Source: Gordionus sp. m RMFG-2023 (taxonomy: Eukaryota > Nematomorpha > Gordioida > Chordodea > Parachordodidae). From it: a stretch of DNA of 64,000 bases. The DNA lies in NCBI RefSeq assembly GCF_954871325.1, contig NC_088779.1, positions 20,028,846 to 20,092,845 of the forward strand, read 5' to 3'. The position numbers were made by a program, and so were the translations under genes. This document shows positions 1 to 13,318 of this stretch, piece by piece. Below the pieces are notes generated by a model. The model worked only from the letters and a program-made list of their open reading frames with translations, searched no databases and was not told where the DNA came from. The first letter of the stretch is position 1; every line of letters begins with the position of its first letter.

Positions 1-90
1 AAAAAGTAACGTTGTTCATTACCTTTTAAGCAAAAATAACATTGTTCGTTACTTTTTAAGCAAAAATATCATTGTTATTTTTAACCCTAC
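1..90. repeat. short tandem repeat at window edge
   Basis: Two to three copies of a unit of about 33 bp with the core AAATAACATTGTTCGTTAC and a TTTTAAGC spacer. It lies downstream of the SMG7 stop and continues off the window edge, so copy number is unknown. Nothing else is recognised in 91-540. Confidence 0.6.
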
Positions 91-540
91 TATTTAATTA
101 TTAAAATATATATGTACTATGTTTTTTTTACTTGATTATGAAAAGCCACAAAGTTGAAATAATGTTTTTTTTTAATTTTTTTAAATAAGAGTTTAATTTT
201 GTCTTTTTCTCCACAAAGTCGTATGTATAACCATCACCAAGTTAATCTATCCTCAGGATGACAACTAACTATTATTTTTGTAGATTTATTTTGCTTCATC
301 GTCTAGGTAGGTCGAAAAATTCTAGATAAATTAAATATTAATTTAATAATAAATTTGAGTTTTAAAATATTAGAATAGCGCAAAGGTTATAGAAGAAATT
401 ACTAAAAAAATTTTTAACCTATACTTCAAAAATAAAATCATCTTAAAATTACTAAGATATATTACATTATATTTAAGCGATAAAAATAAATAGATTAATG
501 TTGTTACAATTTAAAAATATATTAATTCAGAATTCGTTAT

Positions 541-3500
541 TTATTTTATTTTCTTTCCAACTTTATCATAGCCATTTGAATTTACAACAACGTCGAGATC
601 ATCCAAATCTTTAAACATTTCCAAATTCCCATTTATTTTCATGCTTTTATCCATAGATAGATCAAGAAAAGAAGGATCTGCATAAAATAATAAAATATTT
701 CACCAATAACAGACTGTGATATCATTTAAAAAATAATACATTATAAAACTGTTAAATCTTTGTATGTCAAAAAATGACTTTCTAAATAAAATATTTGCTG
801 GACAATTTACATGTTAAAATAAATCATATATAAAATAAAATATATAAAATGTTAAGAAGAATATCGTGAAATAAGAAAGTTTAAAACTATTAATTATAGT
901 ATTTACAGCTTTTTGGTAGGTCAAAATCCAATTTCCATTTAGAATCCAATTCAGCATTAAGTTTGGTATTATTTATATCTAAATCAAAACACATATCCCA
1001 AATCTGCCCATAAAATAATAAGCATTATATAGATGGAACAAATTTTCGAATAATTTATTATTTGTTTGTTACATTCTTAGATCCATTATCCGGTAAATTT
1101 TGGGAATTAAAATCAGTGTAAAGCTGCTCGCTGGGTTTGCTGACAATATCGTTTTCGTTAAAAATGGCGCCGTTAGGTGCCAGGTGATCAGAAAGCAGAA
1201 TATCCTTAAACATGTTGTTTAGGTTAGAGCAGGGTAGGTCTTCGTATTTCATAGAGTCGATAGAGTTCCCTTTATTTAAAAGATAGTCGGAAGAATTCGA
1301 CGCATTATTCGGGATTAAGTTACTCGCATCAAAGCACTTCCCGTGATTGTATACCAAATTTTGTTGAGGTACTTCCCCCTCTTTCTAATTAAAAAATGGA
1401 TAAGTATTTTGAATATGGCTTTAAATATATTATTATTAGTTATAGTATAAGGTATTTTTTAAATAAAAATTTACTGTAAGAATATTTTCGTTGATTGGAT
1501 TACTAGCCTGATTGATTATTTGGTAAGAAAGAGCGTTGTCAAAGTAGAGGCTTTTTTTAAGTGCGAGCTAGTAAATATTATTAATTTTGTTTTTAAAAAA
1601 AAAAAAATTGAATTTAGATAATTTTTCTTTAAAATTACATCTTTTTTTAAAATACATTTAAAAAAATATATAGCAATAAAAATGTCATAAATAAGACTAG
1701 AACTGTTTAAAAAAACCGGTCGGATATTTATATTGTTTGGGTTATTTCGTGATTTTATATATAATCATGTAACATCTTTTATTTATATAATTTCATAATA
1801 ATAAATTAATAAAATGTTCTAAAATTCAATTCATGCAGTGTTGTTAAACGACTAACCCAATATTTTAGCCAAAAATATTAGGCAATCCCGGAAATCTTGC
1901 TGATAGATGGCAGAAATGTTTGGACATATCATAACGAAATCTCGAGGATTGCTTAAAATATTTTGGCCAAAATATTGGGTTAGTCGTTTTTAAAAAATCG
2001 AGGCGTTCAACACTAATTTATGCAATGTTTAAAAAAAATCGAATAATTAATATTATTTATATTATCCACATCAAGAAAAGGGTTAATGAATGTCGATTTC
2101 AATTAATAGGTTTAAAAAATTTGTAGTTTACATGGAATCATGAACCAACGATATCGGAGATTATGACTCAAACCAATTCTTTATGCCGTGCCCTATAAAG
2201 AAAGTAAGCAAAAGAGAGTGTTCAGGTTATATTTATTAGTTATGCAATTTTCTGTCCTAAGTAAGGAAGATAAGGGAAAAAGATTTTGCGAAAAAATTCA
2301 TTCAAGAAAATATAATTTCAAAGGAGTACATCTTGGTTCCAAAGGGGTGCCTATTTGTTTACCTCAAATTTTTCTAATTATTTTTTTTTAAAAAACCATA
2401 TTGTAAAATAAGAAATTTATCAACTAAAGAATTTTTATTCAGTCGAAAAAAAAGACGATATTAAAATATGTTTTTAAAATTTTTTATTCATATAGTAATC
2501 AATAATAGATATAACCAGGATTTTCCTAAGGGAGTGAGGGGGGGGGGGGGGTTTAGGTGACTTTGTTTCCATAAATTTTATTGGAGGAAAGGTCAGTTTA
2601 ATACTTGGCCAGATTACATTTTTTTAAACTAATTTTGGTTTTGCATATTTTTTTATTATTAAAATTTTTTTTTTTGGAAAATTTTCTATTATATGATAAT
2701 TATTAACCTTGTTATACTAAAAAAAATTTCTAAAGTTATTTATTATAATTTATTTTTTAGAGAAATGAGGGTTGGTAGAATATTGGGGTATTTTTATTAG
2801 CTTATTATGATCTTCGTTTAAATTTGCAAATTTGTAGGCCTACAAGGCGAAATTATTTTGTAACCAAAAATTATTGTTATTGTTTGATAAATATTAGTTG
2901 CCTATAATATTTCTTGCCTTACACAGGAAAAAAATTTATTATTAAAAACTATTTAATTTTAAAATTTTAATTCTTCTAAAACTAAGAGTATGCTATGTCT
3001 TGCATAGAAAAGGTATGACATGAACAACCGGGTATAAAATAATCATTATTTACAGATGTTTTGCTAAATGTAAAAATATGGCAATCATAGAAACAAGTGA
3101 TTCGTTAATGTATTTCTTTTATTTTTATGTTTAAAAAATATCAATATCAAACTTGTCTAATTTGAATTTTAAATTTGATAAAGAAAGAGGGTAGAATTAG
3201 GGATCTGCAAAGTGGCCGGGCCGGGCCTAATATTTTTTTAAAAAATTCGGGCCGGGTCTGACCTTGGAAATTTTATTAAATATATCTAATATTTATCAAT
3301 TTTATATTAAATTTAATAAAAATTTTTGATTTAATTTATTGAAACTAAACGCTATGTAACATATGCCTTTTATTTTAAGTAATTATAAAAATTAATTTCT
3401 ATATTTAAATAAATTCGGGCCTGGCCGGGCCAGTAAATTTTTTTAAAATAAATTTAGGGTTCGGGCCGGGCCGGCAAAACTTTTTAAAAAAATTTTGGGC

Positions 3501-6500
3501 CGGGCTTGAAAAAGATCACTAGGTAGAATTAAAATTTAAAAAGGTTAGAGATATAGATCAAGGGCTAGAGATTACAGGGTAGAAATTAAAAAGGTTAGAG
3601 ATATAGATAAATGGCTAGGGATTATAGGGTAGAAATTAAAAAAGTCCTGCTATAATTTAAGATCAATATTAAAAGGTTGGCGAGGTATGGGGTGAGGATT
3701 TAAATTGAAATTAAAAAAGTCCTGCTATAATTTAAGATCAATATTAAAAGGTTGGAGGGATATGGGGTGAGAATTTAAATTAAAAGATTATAAAAATATG
3801 GATTTGTAGGGGTCAATTTATATTAAAAAATGGCATAATCTAATGTGGGATATAACGCCTGATTTAAAGTATTACATTTTGATAAGGATTTTAACATTAT
3901 TTAATGAGTTTTTAAATATTATTTCTGATTCAAATTAAAATTTCGAAAATTGAGATGGCGGACCCCTTTCCAATTTTGATAAAGATTTAAATACCTGTCG
4001 TCACATATGTCCTAGTTAAACAAACACAAAATGTTAGCTTTTAGTAATTATATTTGAGATAATGTGGATTTAAGGTACAAAACCATGCTTACCCTTTATC
4101 GCGGTTAAATAATTTATTAATTAAAAACTAGATCAATTCGAATAGTAAATTTCATATAACTAAGTCAATAATTGATAATTAAGGGGAAAAACTAAAATTT
4201 TTGCTATACATTTTTTAAAATATACTATTGGCGGCATTTTTTGAGAAAATTAGGTAACTGCGCTAATTATGCAAAAAATTATAAGAAAAGTAAATGAGCA
4301 GTAGGAAAGCTCCTAGTCATTTTGAAAATAGAATGAGGTAAAATGACCTTGTATATAATACATTATTTCATTTGTTTTTCCCTCTAATTATCAATTAGTT
4401 ATAAATATAAAATTTTATAATTAAATGTATTTCATTTTTAGTTAATAACGCATATTTAAGAGTGACAAAGCTTTTAAAAATGGTTGATTTTTGTATCAAA
4501 AAACTAGAATACAAACATGTGTGAACCAATTTTTACCAAAATTGAAAGAGGTAAGTTTTGAACTCTTTGAATAGGTAATATGATCCATACTTATGTTAAA
4601 TAATCAAATTACTATCTAATTATATTTTTTTTTTAATTAATGATAATACAAATTCATTAAATAGATTTTAGTTAAAATAATGAAACAATAAATACCTTAT
4701 GTACCAAGTTTTCAATCTTGTTTCTAATGGGCACTGTAGGAAGGTGAAAGGTTATTGGAAATTCGTCTAACTCAACTATTGTTGTATCAATATCTTCTAT
4801 AAGACTATATTTATTTTAAAAAATTGTTAAATTCATAGTAGAGATGCTTATCTATACCATATTTTTATTTTGGTAGGTATATTATAGGTAGCGTTTATTG
4901 TAAAAAAAGAAGCAAATATATAATTCATATCTAATATAAAATTTATATCTAATATAAAATAATTCAGAGCTAATATAAAAAAATTCTATTATAATTCAAT
5001 AGAGTTCATTAAGAAAAACAAAAACTTCAATTTTTCTTAGATTCCAAAAAAATGAAGTTTTTATCCCCTTTGATAGAATATAAAGGTTAGCTTATAATGA
5101 ATCCGAAATAAAATTGAATTGATTGCTAAAATCTAACCAAAATTTAAAGGCGCTATCTAAAAGATGTATCATTCGAAGGCTCCTAACATAGCTTTGAAAC
5201 TGCCTGTGTACTGGTTTAAGATTCCAATATTCAATTTTAGAAGCCATTTCATGATCATCACTTCTCAAAGGAACGAACCCCCAAAAGGAGTAGTCTTCGG
5301 GCAACATGCCGCTATTACAAATTTGGTCAAAAAGTTCGGAAGAAAATCCCAATCTTTTATATTCCCTCTGAATGTTAGGCCATATCCGTTTGATATATTT
5401 TTTCAGGTTAGTTTTGGTAATTTTTAATAGGCGCCAAAAACTAGAATTTGTTAAAATGAAATTTAAAAAAATATCAAGTAAATTTTTTTAAATTGTATTA
5501 TACTATAAGTTTTCAAATTTCAATTAGTAAACACGTTATAGGTAAAAAAAAGGAATATACTTGTATTCATCTTGCCTAAATGTTTTCAGATTAACAAATA
5601 TTTTTCGATTATTGGATTTGTTCAACCATTTCAAAAATACATGGATCAAAGGTGTTATTGGAGAATGTACCATATTGCCACTACTATTAACCATGACTTT
5701 GCACAGATTCTCAATAAAATTGACTAAAAATAATTGATTAATAAATATAAGTGTATTTTTAATTTTTAATAATAGAACATGGTCCGATCATAATCGATGG
5801 TAAAAAGTAAAGTAAATAAGCTGGAAATGAGCAGATTATCAACTAACTACTTTTTAGAAAAATTTAGGATTGTGGTATGGTCTGAACGGGTGCTGGTTAG
5901 TTTTAACATTCTGGCTTAGAAAATATTAAATTGTTTGGTTGTTAGACATTTTGGGAACATAGATCAAGCAGAGACCAATTTATGAGAGCCCATCAAACCC
6001 CAGGTATTTAAGACTAGGCGTTTATTATTCAAACAGTAGGATTGTGCCATTGTTAATTTGCATGAAATATAAACAACTTTTTTATAAGGCCAATACCATA
6101 CCATGTCTTAAAATCGGTCAAAATTTATGGTCAATTGAGGATCGATGGCAAATACCAAATGACTAACCTTAACTAAAAAGCATATTATTGCCCTGATGCA
6201 GGAAATTTAAAGTAGTGTATTGCATAATTGTATATATATAGCCAGTTTATTCTTTTATGGAATTTAATGTATGTTCACCTACAAATATATTGTCGTCTGC
6301 ACTTTAAATTCACATCTGACATTTTAAATTAAGTCATGTTAATTGCATAAATAAGATAATGATAAGTATCATTATCAGAGATTGATATGACCCAGCCCAA
6401 TTACAGAAAAAAAATTTCAGAATGGGGCCATTTATAGGCCAGGTTAAAAAAAATTCAAGAAGCAATTCGTGTAAAATATTTTTTGGGCTAGGCTAAAAAT

Positions 6501-8116
6501 CTAAATCAGTGCTGGAAATCCTTTATAAAATTCCTGAGTGTCTGGTCTGTGTTTGAGCATACACTAAAATTATTACCCTATATAGAAATTAAATTTGTTA
6601 TCTCTGCTTAACAATTTTCAAAATCTCAAATATGAGGATGTGCAGGCAGTAATCTATTTTTTGTGTATATTTAAATTGAATTTGTTATTAAATAGTCTTA
6701 CATAATATAGAGTGAATAGAGAAGCTGTCCGAGGCTACAACCTTTCCAATATCCTTATCCTTCAAAATATTATCATGAAAATAAATCATAATTGCATAAA
6801 GCATCATTAATTGTGATTTTGTTAAGAGGCCATTCTTTATATAATGACATAAGTATTTTCCATATGACTTCATATTATTACTAATAAGATGTTGAGAAGA
6901 ATCACCTATTTTATATTGCAAAACATTATCAAATTAAAGTGTATTCAGATATAATTAAATTTAAACTTTTCAATAAAACTGCCAAGCCAATTGTGGCAAG
7001 ATATATTTCCAAAAAATCTTTAAATGGGGTAATTGAGTCATTTTTTAGTGTTAGTGTATCATGATCCTTCAATAATTCTTCGAATTTATTATTAACATAA
7101 AACTCTGCTTCTACATAAGGTATTTCACTTCCTAAGGCTCTTATAAAATAATATAAGCTTCTAGTGCAAAGATCTTCAATTTTAGGATTAATCAAGGCAA
7201 CTCGAAAAAATGGATATCCTATAAAATAATAGATTAAATTAAGAAAAAATATATTATTTAATCAACTAAAAATATTATCACCATTTTTAGGATTAACTAT
7301 ATAGGAATTTAAAAATAAAAATGAGGCATGCTCAAAATGCCCTTTATAATAAGTTATATCTGCCAAACATTGGATACAGGATTGTGTCATATGTATAATT
7401 GTATCCTTGGAAGGTTTATTGATATTATTTTTGATTTCTTCAGAAATTAAATTTGCTAAAATAAAATACATTTATTAATTTTATATGGTCATAACAAAAT
7501 AAAATATTAAAATCATGTTTTATTATAAATAATTTTAAATTATATAAACAATTCCAATAAAATATTACTAGATAACAATCCATATGAATTATTATTCCTC
7601 AGTAAAGGAAATTCTACATTATAATTCATGAATACTTGATGTAACATCTATTATAAATGGATTAATTATTATCAAATTTAGATATAACCAAGTTAAAAAA
7701 TCCAAAACTCATATCCAAAAAGAGGTTTAAATTACTAATTAAAACTTGCTGTGTCTAGATTTGAAATATAATAATATGATAATAGTATGTTACTTTTTTG
7801 CATTCTACCATTTCTTCAAAAAACATTTCAATATATTTTTCAAAAAGTAATTTCCATCTATATACAAATAATTAATATTTTATAATATATTTGAGTAATT
7901 ATTTTAAAATTTACAATTTTTTTTCTAATTGATTTTCAAGAGCATACTCAAGATAATTTATAATATATTGAGAATACATATGTTGAAGTCTTAATATTTC
8001 ATGCCAGCTTTCTGGCTTGTATATATCAACTAGCAAAAAATAAAATTTAGTTATATCAAAATCCTTTTACTTTTAATATTTTCATTAATTTCACCCAATG
8101 AGCTTAATTGAATCAT
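541..8116 (-). CDS. SMG7: SMG7, nonsense-mediated decay factor (EST1/SMG5-6-7 family)
   Basis: SMG7 is a cytoplasmic adaptor of nonsense-mediated mRNA decay: its 14-3-3-like/TPR N-terminus binds phosphorylated UPF1. Thirteen exons on the minus strand, all GT-AG and in phase: 8116-8071, 8029-7915, 7857-7794, 7647-7569, 7455-7282, 7218-6967, 6905-6702, 5723-5561, 5440-5138, 4804-4696, 1384-1073, 1003-907, 677-541, giving 684 residues. Family marks: LEYALENQLEKKLW (compare LEYALDKKVEQDLW in human SMG7) in exons 2-3, CLADITYYKGHF and NPKNGYPFF in the TPR region, RSLYYFIRALGSEIPYVEA, HVFLKWLNKSN in exon 8 and LPEDYSFWGFVPLR in exon 9. The C-terminal part (exons 11-13) is Asn/Ser/Asp-rich. Introns run from 41 nt to 3.3 kb; the last join across the 3.3-kb intron 10 rests on matching phase and is the weakest. 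No PIN domain is seen, as expected for SMG7 rather than SMG5/6. Confidence 0.87.
1837..2015. mobile_element. hAT-type MITE, family M, copy 1
   Basis: An inverted-repeat element of about 180 bp inside SMG7 intron 10. The ends read AGTGTTGTTAAACGACTAAC and its inverted partner, with a second inverted pair around CCAATATTTTAGCCAAAATA. Flanks ATTCATGC / ATTTATGC look like an 8-bp target duplication with one change. It is related to the copies at 25301, 35938 and 46812 and is non-coding. Confidence 0.75.
2536..2552. repeat. poly-G tract
   Basis: A run of about 14 G in otherwise AT-rich intronic DNA (SMG7 intron 10), preceded by GGGAGTGA and followed by TTTAGGTGA. Similar G-runs followed by AGG occur at about 24465, 24783 and 45944 near transposon debris, so it is probably part of a dispersed element. 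No gene is seen between 2016 and 3190. Confidence 0.5.
3195..3525. repeat. dispersed repeat with GGGCCGGGCC blocks, copy 1
   Basis: Three GC-rich blocks (CGGGCCGGGCC-like) separated by AT-rich DNA. The segment from about 3307 to 3505 recurs at about 34303-34482, including the shared stretch TTGAAACTAAACGCTAT. The opening GGGATCTGCAAAGTGGCC resembles hAT-type termini, but no duplication or terminal inverted repeat could be closed, so the class is open. Confidence 0.6.
3535..3785. repeat. nested tandem duplications
   Basis: Two successive duplications: a unit of about 60 bp (AAAAAGGTTAGAGATATAGA core) present twice, then a unit of about 90 bp (AAAAAAGTCCTGCTATAATT core) present twice. Copies differ by a few bases, so they are fairly recent. 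Non-coding, in SMG7 intron 10. Confidence 0.7.
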
Positions 8117-8428
8117 TTATTATAATATATAAATCTTTATCTTACTTAATCATCTTCAGCCCATACGAAATAAAATTAAATGAATGATTGAATATTTATG
8201 ATATTACTCTTGTATTATTTGTAGTACTAAACTTTTAGGTTAATGCAATGATATTGGGCTAATGCTTGCTGCAGTACCGAGCATATAGCGATTTTACAAT
8301 TTTTATTTTGATGGGTACTACCAATTGTGTATTTTTAAATATTTATTTTTTAACGAAACGAATCAAAAACGAAACAGGTAGTGGTATATATTCGATACTA
8401 AACTAGCTTAGAATTTTTTTAAACAACA
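8117..8428. promoter_or_regulatory. shared divergent upstream region
   Basis: About 310 bp separate the SMG7 start (minus strand) from the start of the small plus-strand gene. No transposon is recognised in it, unlike most intergenic DNA here. It is inferred to hold both promoters; no specific factor site was identified. Confidence 0.45.
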
Positions 8429-11400
8429 ATGGAAAGCCATTTAGATTTAGGATTAAATGATAATCAGGTAATATTAATATTTAGAGAAATAAATAAGATA
8501 ATATAATTCTGTTGTATATTATATCTTATATTTGATAATAATTTTAGATGGTAGGTGATGAGCATGAGTCCACTAAAAAGAAATCGCTATTTGATCGGTA
8601 CTGCCTATGGTAGTATCATTAACCAAACTTTTACATATCGCAAATATCATACTATCTACTGTAATAAATTAATAAAATATTATTTATAGATATTATATAT
8701 AAAAATAGAATGGAACATTCGAAAATTAATTAATAAATATTTTATGTTTGAAATAAATTGAAATAAAAAGCAGTAGTCGTTTTATTATAAGTTAGTAGTC
8801 GTATTGTTACAAATGGCGACGATAAATGGAGAAAATATTTTCTTAAATGGAGAAAATAATTCCTTAAATGGAGATTCAAAAAATTTGACGATTTATCTAC
8901 GATTAAATTTGATAAATTCGACAATACATCGATTTCAAGATACTTTTCTCATTGGGAAGCCAGTTTTCGGTTAAAAAACGTAAGCCCATTTGAATGTCAA
9001 TATAAAAATACATTTTTAACATTTTTTGGCAATAAGAATATTGAGTTAGTGGACCGTTTTTGTTATCCTGATTCGATCGAAACTTTATCTTTTAAGGTAA
9101 TTAAGTCGATATGTTTTAAATTATTATTAACCTATGTCAACCGGTTTTGCTACTAGATTTGATTTCGTTAGATTACGGAGAACAAATGAAACCATATCTG
9201 AATTTGAAGATAAAATTAGAACAATTGGCAAGCGTTGCCATTATCTTAATGATATTGACGAGCGTTTACGTGATCAGTTTATGGTTGGCATGGAAATACC
9301 GGGATTGGAAAGAGATCTTAGAGCTCTATCCCAACGGTCTTAATAAAGATAATAATGTACTGACTTTCCAATTTATTAATCTGGCATTAGCTTTTGAGCG
9401 AGCAGACAAAGAAATGGCAATAAAAATATGCCTGTTGTTAATAAGATAAATGATAATAACAACAGAAATGATAATAATTATAAACATACAATTAAAACGA
9501 CGACTACATTAGATAAAGGCTATAATAAAGTCAAGTATAATAATACATTTGATAAAGAGAAAATACTTATATAATAATGATAAAGATTATAATAAACTTA
9601 AATGTTATAAATGTGGTTTTATTCATAACCGAGAAGTGAGATGTCCAGCTACAAATGCGGCATATAATAAATGTAAAAAAATTGGTCATTTTGCAGTTTG
9701 CTGTAAATCAAAGAATTTAAATTATATAATAGTGTCATCAAGTGATTCTCATCATAATATTTGGAAGATTCAACAAAATCGAGAGAATCGAGCAAAACTA
9801 ACTGCAGAGATAAATGGGTTAGATGTTGAATTTGATTTTGACACTGGTGCACAAGCGTCATTGATAGGAATTGATATATGGACCAGTATTGGACGGCCAA
9901 AAATTAGGCCAACCAGTTCATTAAATATGGTGATCATCCGTTAGACGTTAAGGGCGAGACTCATGTCAATGTTAGAATTGGATCACAGACAATGACCCTA
10001 TCAGTGGTAATAATGAATACAACTGGGGTCCCTCTTTTCGTATTACCATGGATTATGGAATTCAATTTAGAAATGCCTCGTCAGGTTATGATTAAACAAG
10101 TACGCAATTTGGTCAATAATATTGAAAAAGAAAAATGTCGCATAACACTAAATTCTAGAATTCGAGATTTGATTAATAAACATCAAGAAATTTTTGATGA
10201 TAAGATGGGACATATACGTGATTTTGCAGTGCGAATACATTTAAAGAATACCGCTTTACCTAGATCGTTTCCAGCCCGTAGGGTACCATTTACACTTCGC
10301 AAAGCAATTGAAATGGAATTAGACCGATTAGTGGCTGCAGGAATTATCGAAAAAATTGATTCGACTATAGCTAGGGTACAGAGGTCAACGCCAACTGTAA
10401 ATGTATGCAAGAGTAATGGCGATATTCGAATTTGTGCTGATTTCAAAGTTACACTCAATCCATGTTTATTGTATGACCATCATTTCCTATCTTAGATGAT
10501 TTGTTAGAGAAAATCCAAGGTGGTGATAAATTTACCGTGATAGATCTGAAAGATGCGTATTTACTGGAAGTAGAATCGGAATCTCAGGAATTACTAACGA
10601 TAGTGACTCATAAGGGCTATATCTGTAACCGACGATTGCCTTTTGGATTGGCATTAGCACCTACTATATTCCAAAGATATATGGATGAGTTGCTAAAAGA
10701 TTGCTAAATGACTGGTGTCTACATAGATGACGTAATTATTTCTGGTCGAATTGATGAGGAGCACATAAATAATTTGCGAATAGTGTTAGACATATTACAG
10801 ACAGCAGGTCTTAAGGAGAAATTGACAAAAGTGAGATTTTTACAAAAATCGGTTTCATTTTTAGGGGTGATTATTGATAAATTCAGTATACATCCTAACC
10901 CGGAAAAAGGCTATCCAAAATGCACAACCTAAAAATATACAACAACTTAGATCTTTTCTAGGACTCGTGTATCATGAACGATTTATTCGTAATCTACATT
11001 GTAAAGCGGCGCTATTACATAGATTAACGAGGGTGAAAGTACCTTGGCGGTGGTCGAAAGATGAACAAAATTCCTTCGATGAGGTTAAGAAATTATTGTC
11101 ATCCGAGGAAACGTAAATTCCTTATAACGCGCAGTTATCTATAATTTTGGAATGCGACGCATCTGATTCAGGATTAGGGGCTGTGTTGTTACATCAATTA
11201 GTAGACGGAAGGACAAAACCTATTTCGTTCGCGTCACGTACTTTATTAGAATCAGAGAAACATTACGCTCCGATTGATAAAGAAGCTCGAGCACTTTTAT
11301 TTGGTATTGAAAAATTTCAATCATTTATTTATGGTAGAAAATTTTTATTTCGAACTGATCATAAACCATTAGAGCGATTATTTGGGGAGAAACGCGATTT

Positions 11401-12892
11401 ACCTAAAATTTCTAATAATCGTTTGGCACATTGAGTTTGGAAGATGACTTCTTATGATTTTACAATAGAATATAGACCTGGTAATAAAAATGTAATCGCC
11501 GACGCATTATCAAGGCTTCCGATATTAGACACGGAAAAGAATCAAGATTCTAAACATGCTTTGGATATTCGAAGTATTAATTTGGATGATATGCAATTGT
11601 CAGAATATATTCTACGAAAAGAGTCGAAGCAATATTTAATATTAAAAATAGTAGCAATACATATTCAGCAAAGTTGGGGAAACTTTGATCGTCATAAAGA
11701 CAAAGAAATAGTTAATTTTTATAATCGACGGGAAGAGCTTTCTATCGATCGTGATAATATAGAATGGAATGGGAGATTGGTTATTCCTAATAAATTAAGA
11801 AATGCAGTGTTAGGAATGATTCACCGGGGACATCCTGAGGAAAATGTAATGAAATCTATTTTTAGATTGTATTGTTGGTGGCCCAGATGTGATGTTTATA
11901 TAGAAAATTTTATCAAAATATGCTCTGGATGCCAGAAAAATAGACCTAGTATTCAAGAAGTACCTCTATATTTTTGGACTGTTGGTAAGGAATCTTGAGA
12001 GCGAATCCATATTGATTTTGCTGGACCAGTAGATTCGTGATATTGGCTAATTGATGTCGATTCCTACTCCAAATGGTTAGAAGTTGATCTAATGCAGAAT
12101 ACCTCTGCTGATGCTATGATAGAACGACTAAAAAATGGTTTGCTATCTATGACACAGGTTTTAACAACCTACCGATTGGGAGAGCATAGCTCCACAGGGA
12201 GATCTCCTGCCAAAATTATGTTTGGGAAGCAATTGAAAACAAGTCTGGATTGGATCCGACCAAATGCTGAACACGAAATAGTAAAGGTCATTGATAGACA
12301 AAGCCATCATCATATGAAATCTCACAACCTGTATGGTTAAATAATGAAAATACCAATAGTTGGAGAGAGGGAGTAATTAAAGAAAGAATAGGACTTTATT
12401 CTTATATTGTTGAAACTTCAGGGAAAACATTACGGAAGCATGCAGATCAGTTAAGAAATTCATTAGTTATACCAAATCATGAAAGTTCTTTGGAAGTTAC
12501 AGAAATGGTTGTGCCAGTGAAAGAAGCAAATAAAACACAAATACAAATACCACATTACGTTGTTCATCAAGAAACCGTAAACCTACAAAGAGGTTTATTG
12601 AAGAAATCTAACTTTAAAATGTTTGAAGGAAATGTAATAAATTAATAAAATATTACTTATATATATTATATATAAAATAGAATGGATCATTCGAAAATTA
12701 ATTATTAAAAATTTGATGTTTGAAATAAATTGGAATAAAAAGCAGTAGTCGTTTTATTATAAATTAGTAGTCGTATTGTTACATCTACGAAAAGAAAATC
12801 AATAAGCTAGCCAGCAGCATATCGACATTATGATATTTAAATTACTTGAATTTTATTCTTATATTAACTCATACAAAGGACATAAACTTTAA
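8429..12892 (+). CDS. small three-exon gene of unknown function
   Basis: Exons 8429-8467, 8548-8609 and 12811-12892 join in phase through GT-AG introns to a 60-residue protein starting MESHLDLGLNDNQ and ending YINSYKGHKL. The N-terminal half is acidic then basic (HESTKKK); the C-terminal half is hydrophobic and aromatic (IMIFKLLEFYSYI) and could form one amphipathic or membrane-associated helix. The second intron holds an entire LTR retrotransposon with its 5-bp duplication; without it the intron would be about 72 nt, normal for this genome, which supports the model. Exon 3 is only 82 nt and no family was recognised, so the gene could be a chance join or a larger gene with other exons. RNA evidence would decide. 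Confidence 0.42.
8660..8811 (+). repeat. 5' LTR of G1
   Basis: A 152-bp terminal repeat, TGTAATAAATT at its start and GTATTGTTACA at its end, preceded by TCTAC. Confidence 0.92.
12633..12783 (+). repeat. 3' LTR of G1
   Basis: A 151-bp partner of the 5' LTR with about ten differences, preceded by a short purine tract (GAAGGAAA) and followed by the second TCTAC. Confidence 0.92.
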
Positions 12893-13082
12893 ATTAGAAA
12901 ATTTAATTAAACCTTTTAAAATTAATATTTATTTTAATCGGGTAATTACTTTTTCACTTAATTCTTACTGCCTATAAGCAAGAAAATAGATGTTAACAAG
13001 GGATATTAAAATCTGATTATTAAAAACGCTCTAATTAAGATTTTTATTAAAATAATATTTAGCAAGCCTCGTATTCTGAAAT

Positions 13083-13318
13083 TGTAAAGGTTGGCAGGGA
13101 TCAAAGCAAGATTAAACAAAATTTTTTATTATATAAATATATTTTAAAAATATCAAACTACAATTTAACTCAAAAACTATAATAAATTTATCCTTTATAT
13201 ATACAAAAAATCTATTAAACAATTAAATGAAAAAATGGTGTTAATTTAATGAATGTAAGATACAAAAATAGGCGCTAAATAATAACCATTATAATAAAAT
13301 AATAATCCATGTTCAACA
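13083..13318 (-). repeat. 3' LTR of G2
   Basis: 236 bp, bounded by TG...CA and next to the GAAAT duplication. On the element strand it begins TGTTGAACATGG. Confidence 0.9.

Larger units (their letters stand above)
8660..12783 (+). mobile_element. Ty3/gypsy LTR retrotransposon G1, broken
   Basis: A full-length but decayed Ty3/gypsy element. Both LTRs are present (8660-8811 and 12633-12783), start TG, end CA and are flanked by TCTAC. Parts in order: possible primer site just inside the 5' LTR (TGGCGACGA), gag with a zinc knuckle near 9.6-9.7 kb, aspartic protease (FDTGAQAS) near 9.83 kb, reverse transcriptase about 10.2-10.95 kb with YIDDVI, RNase H about 11.1-11.45 kb, integrase with its HHCC region near 11.8-11.95 kb and only part of the core, then a short purine tract. 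The LTRs differ at about 7% of sites, suggesting a moderately old insertion. It carries roughly ten breaks plus internal loss in the integrase region. Confidence 0.93.

Noticed and set aside
2188-2391. 67-codon plus-strand ORF in SMG7 intron 10
   Set aside because: Basic, low-complexity end, no family, no splice context; likely chance.
5164-5427. Plus-strand ORF opposite SMG7 exon 9
   Set aside because: Shadow of the SMG7 exon; no family resemblance. The same holds for plus-strand ORFs opposite MCM6 exons near 28925-29394.
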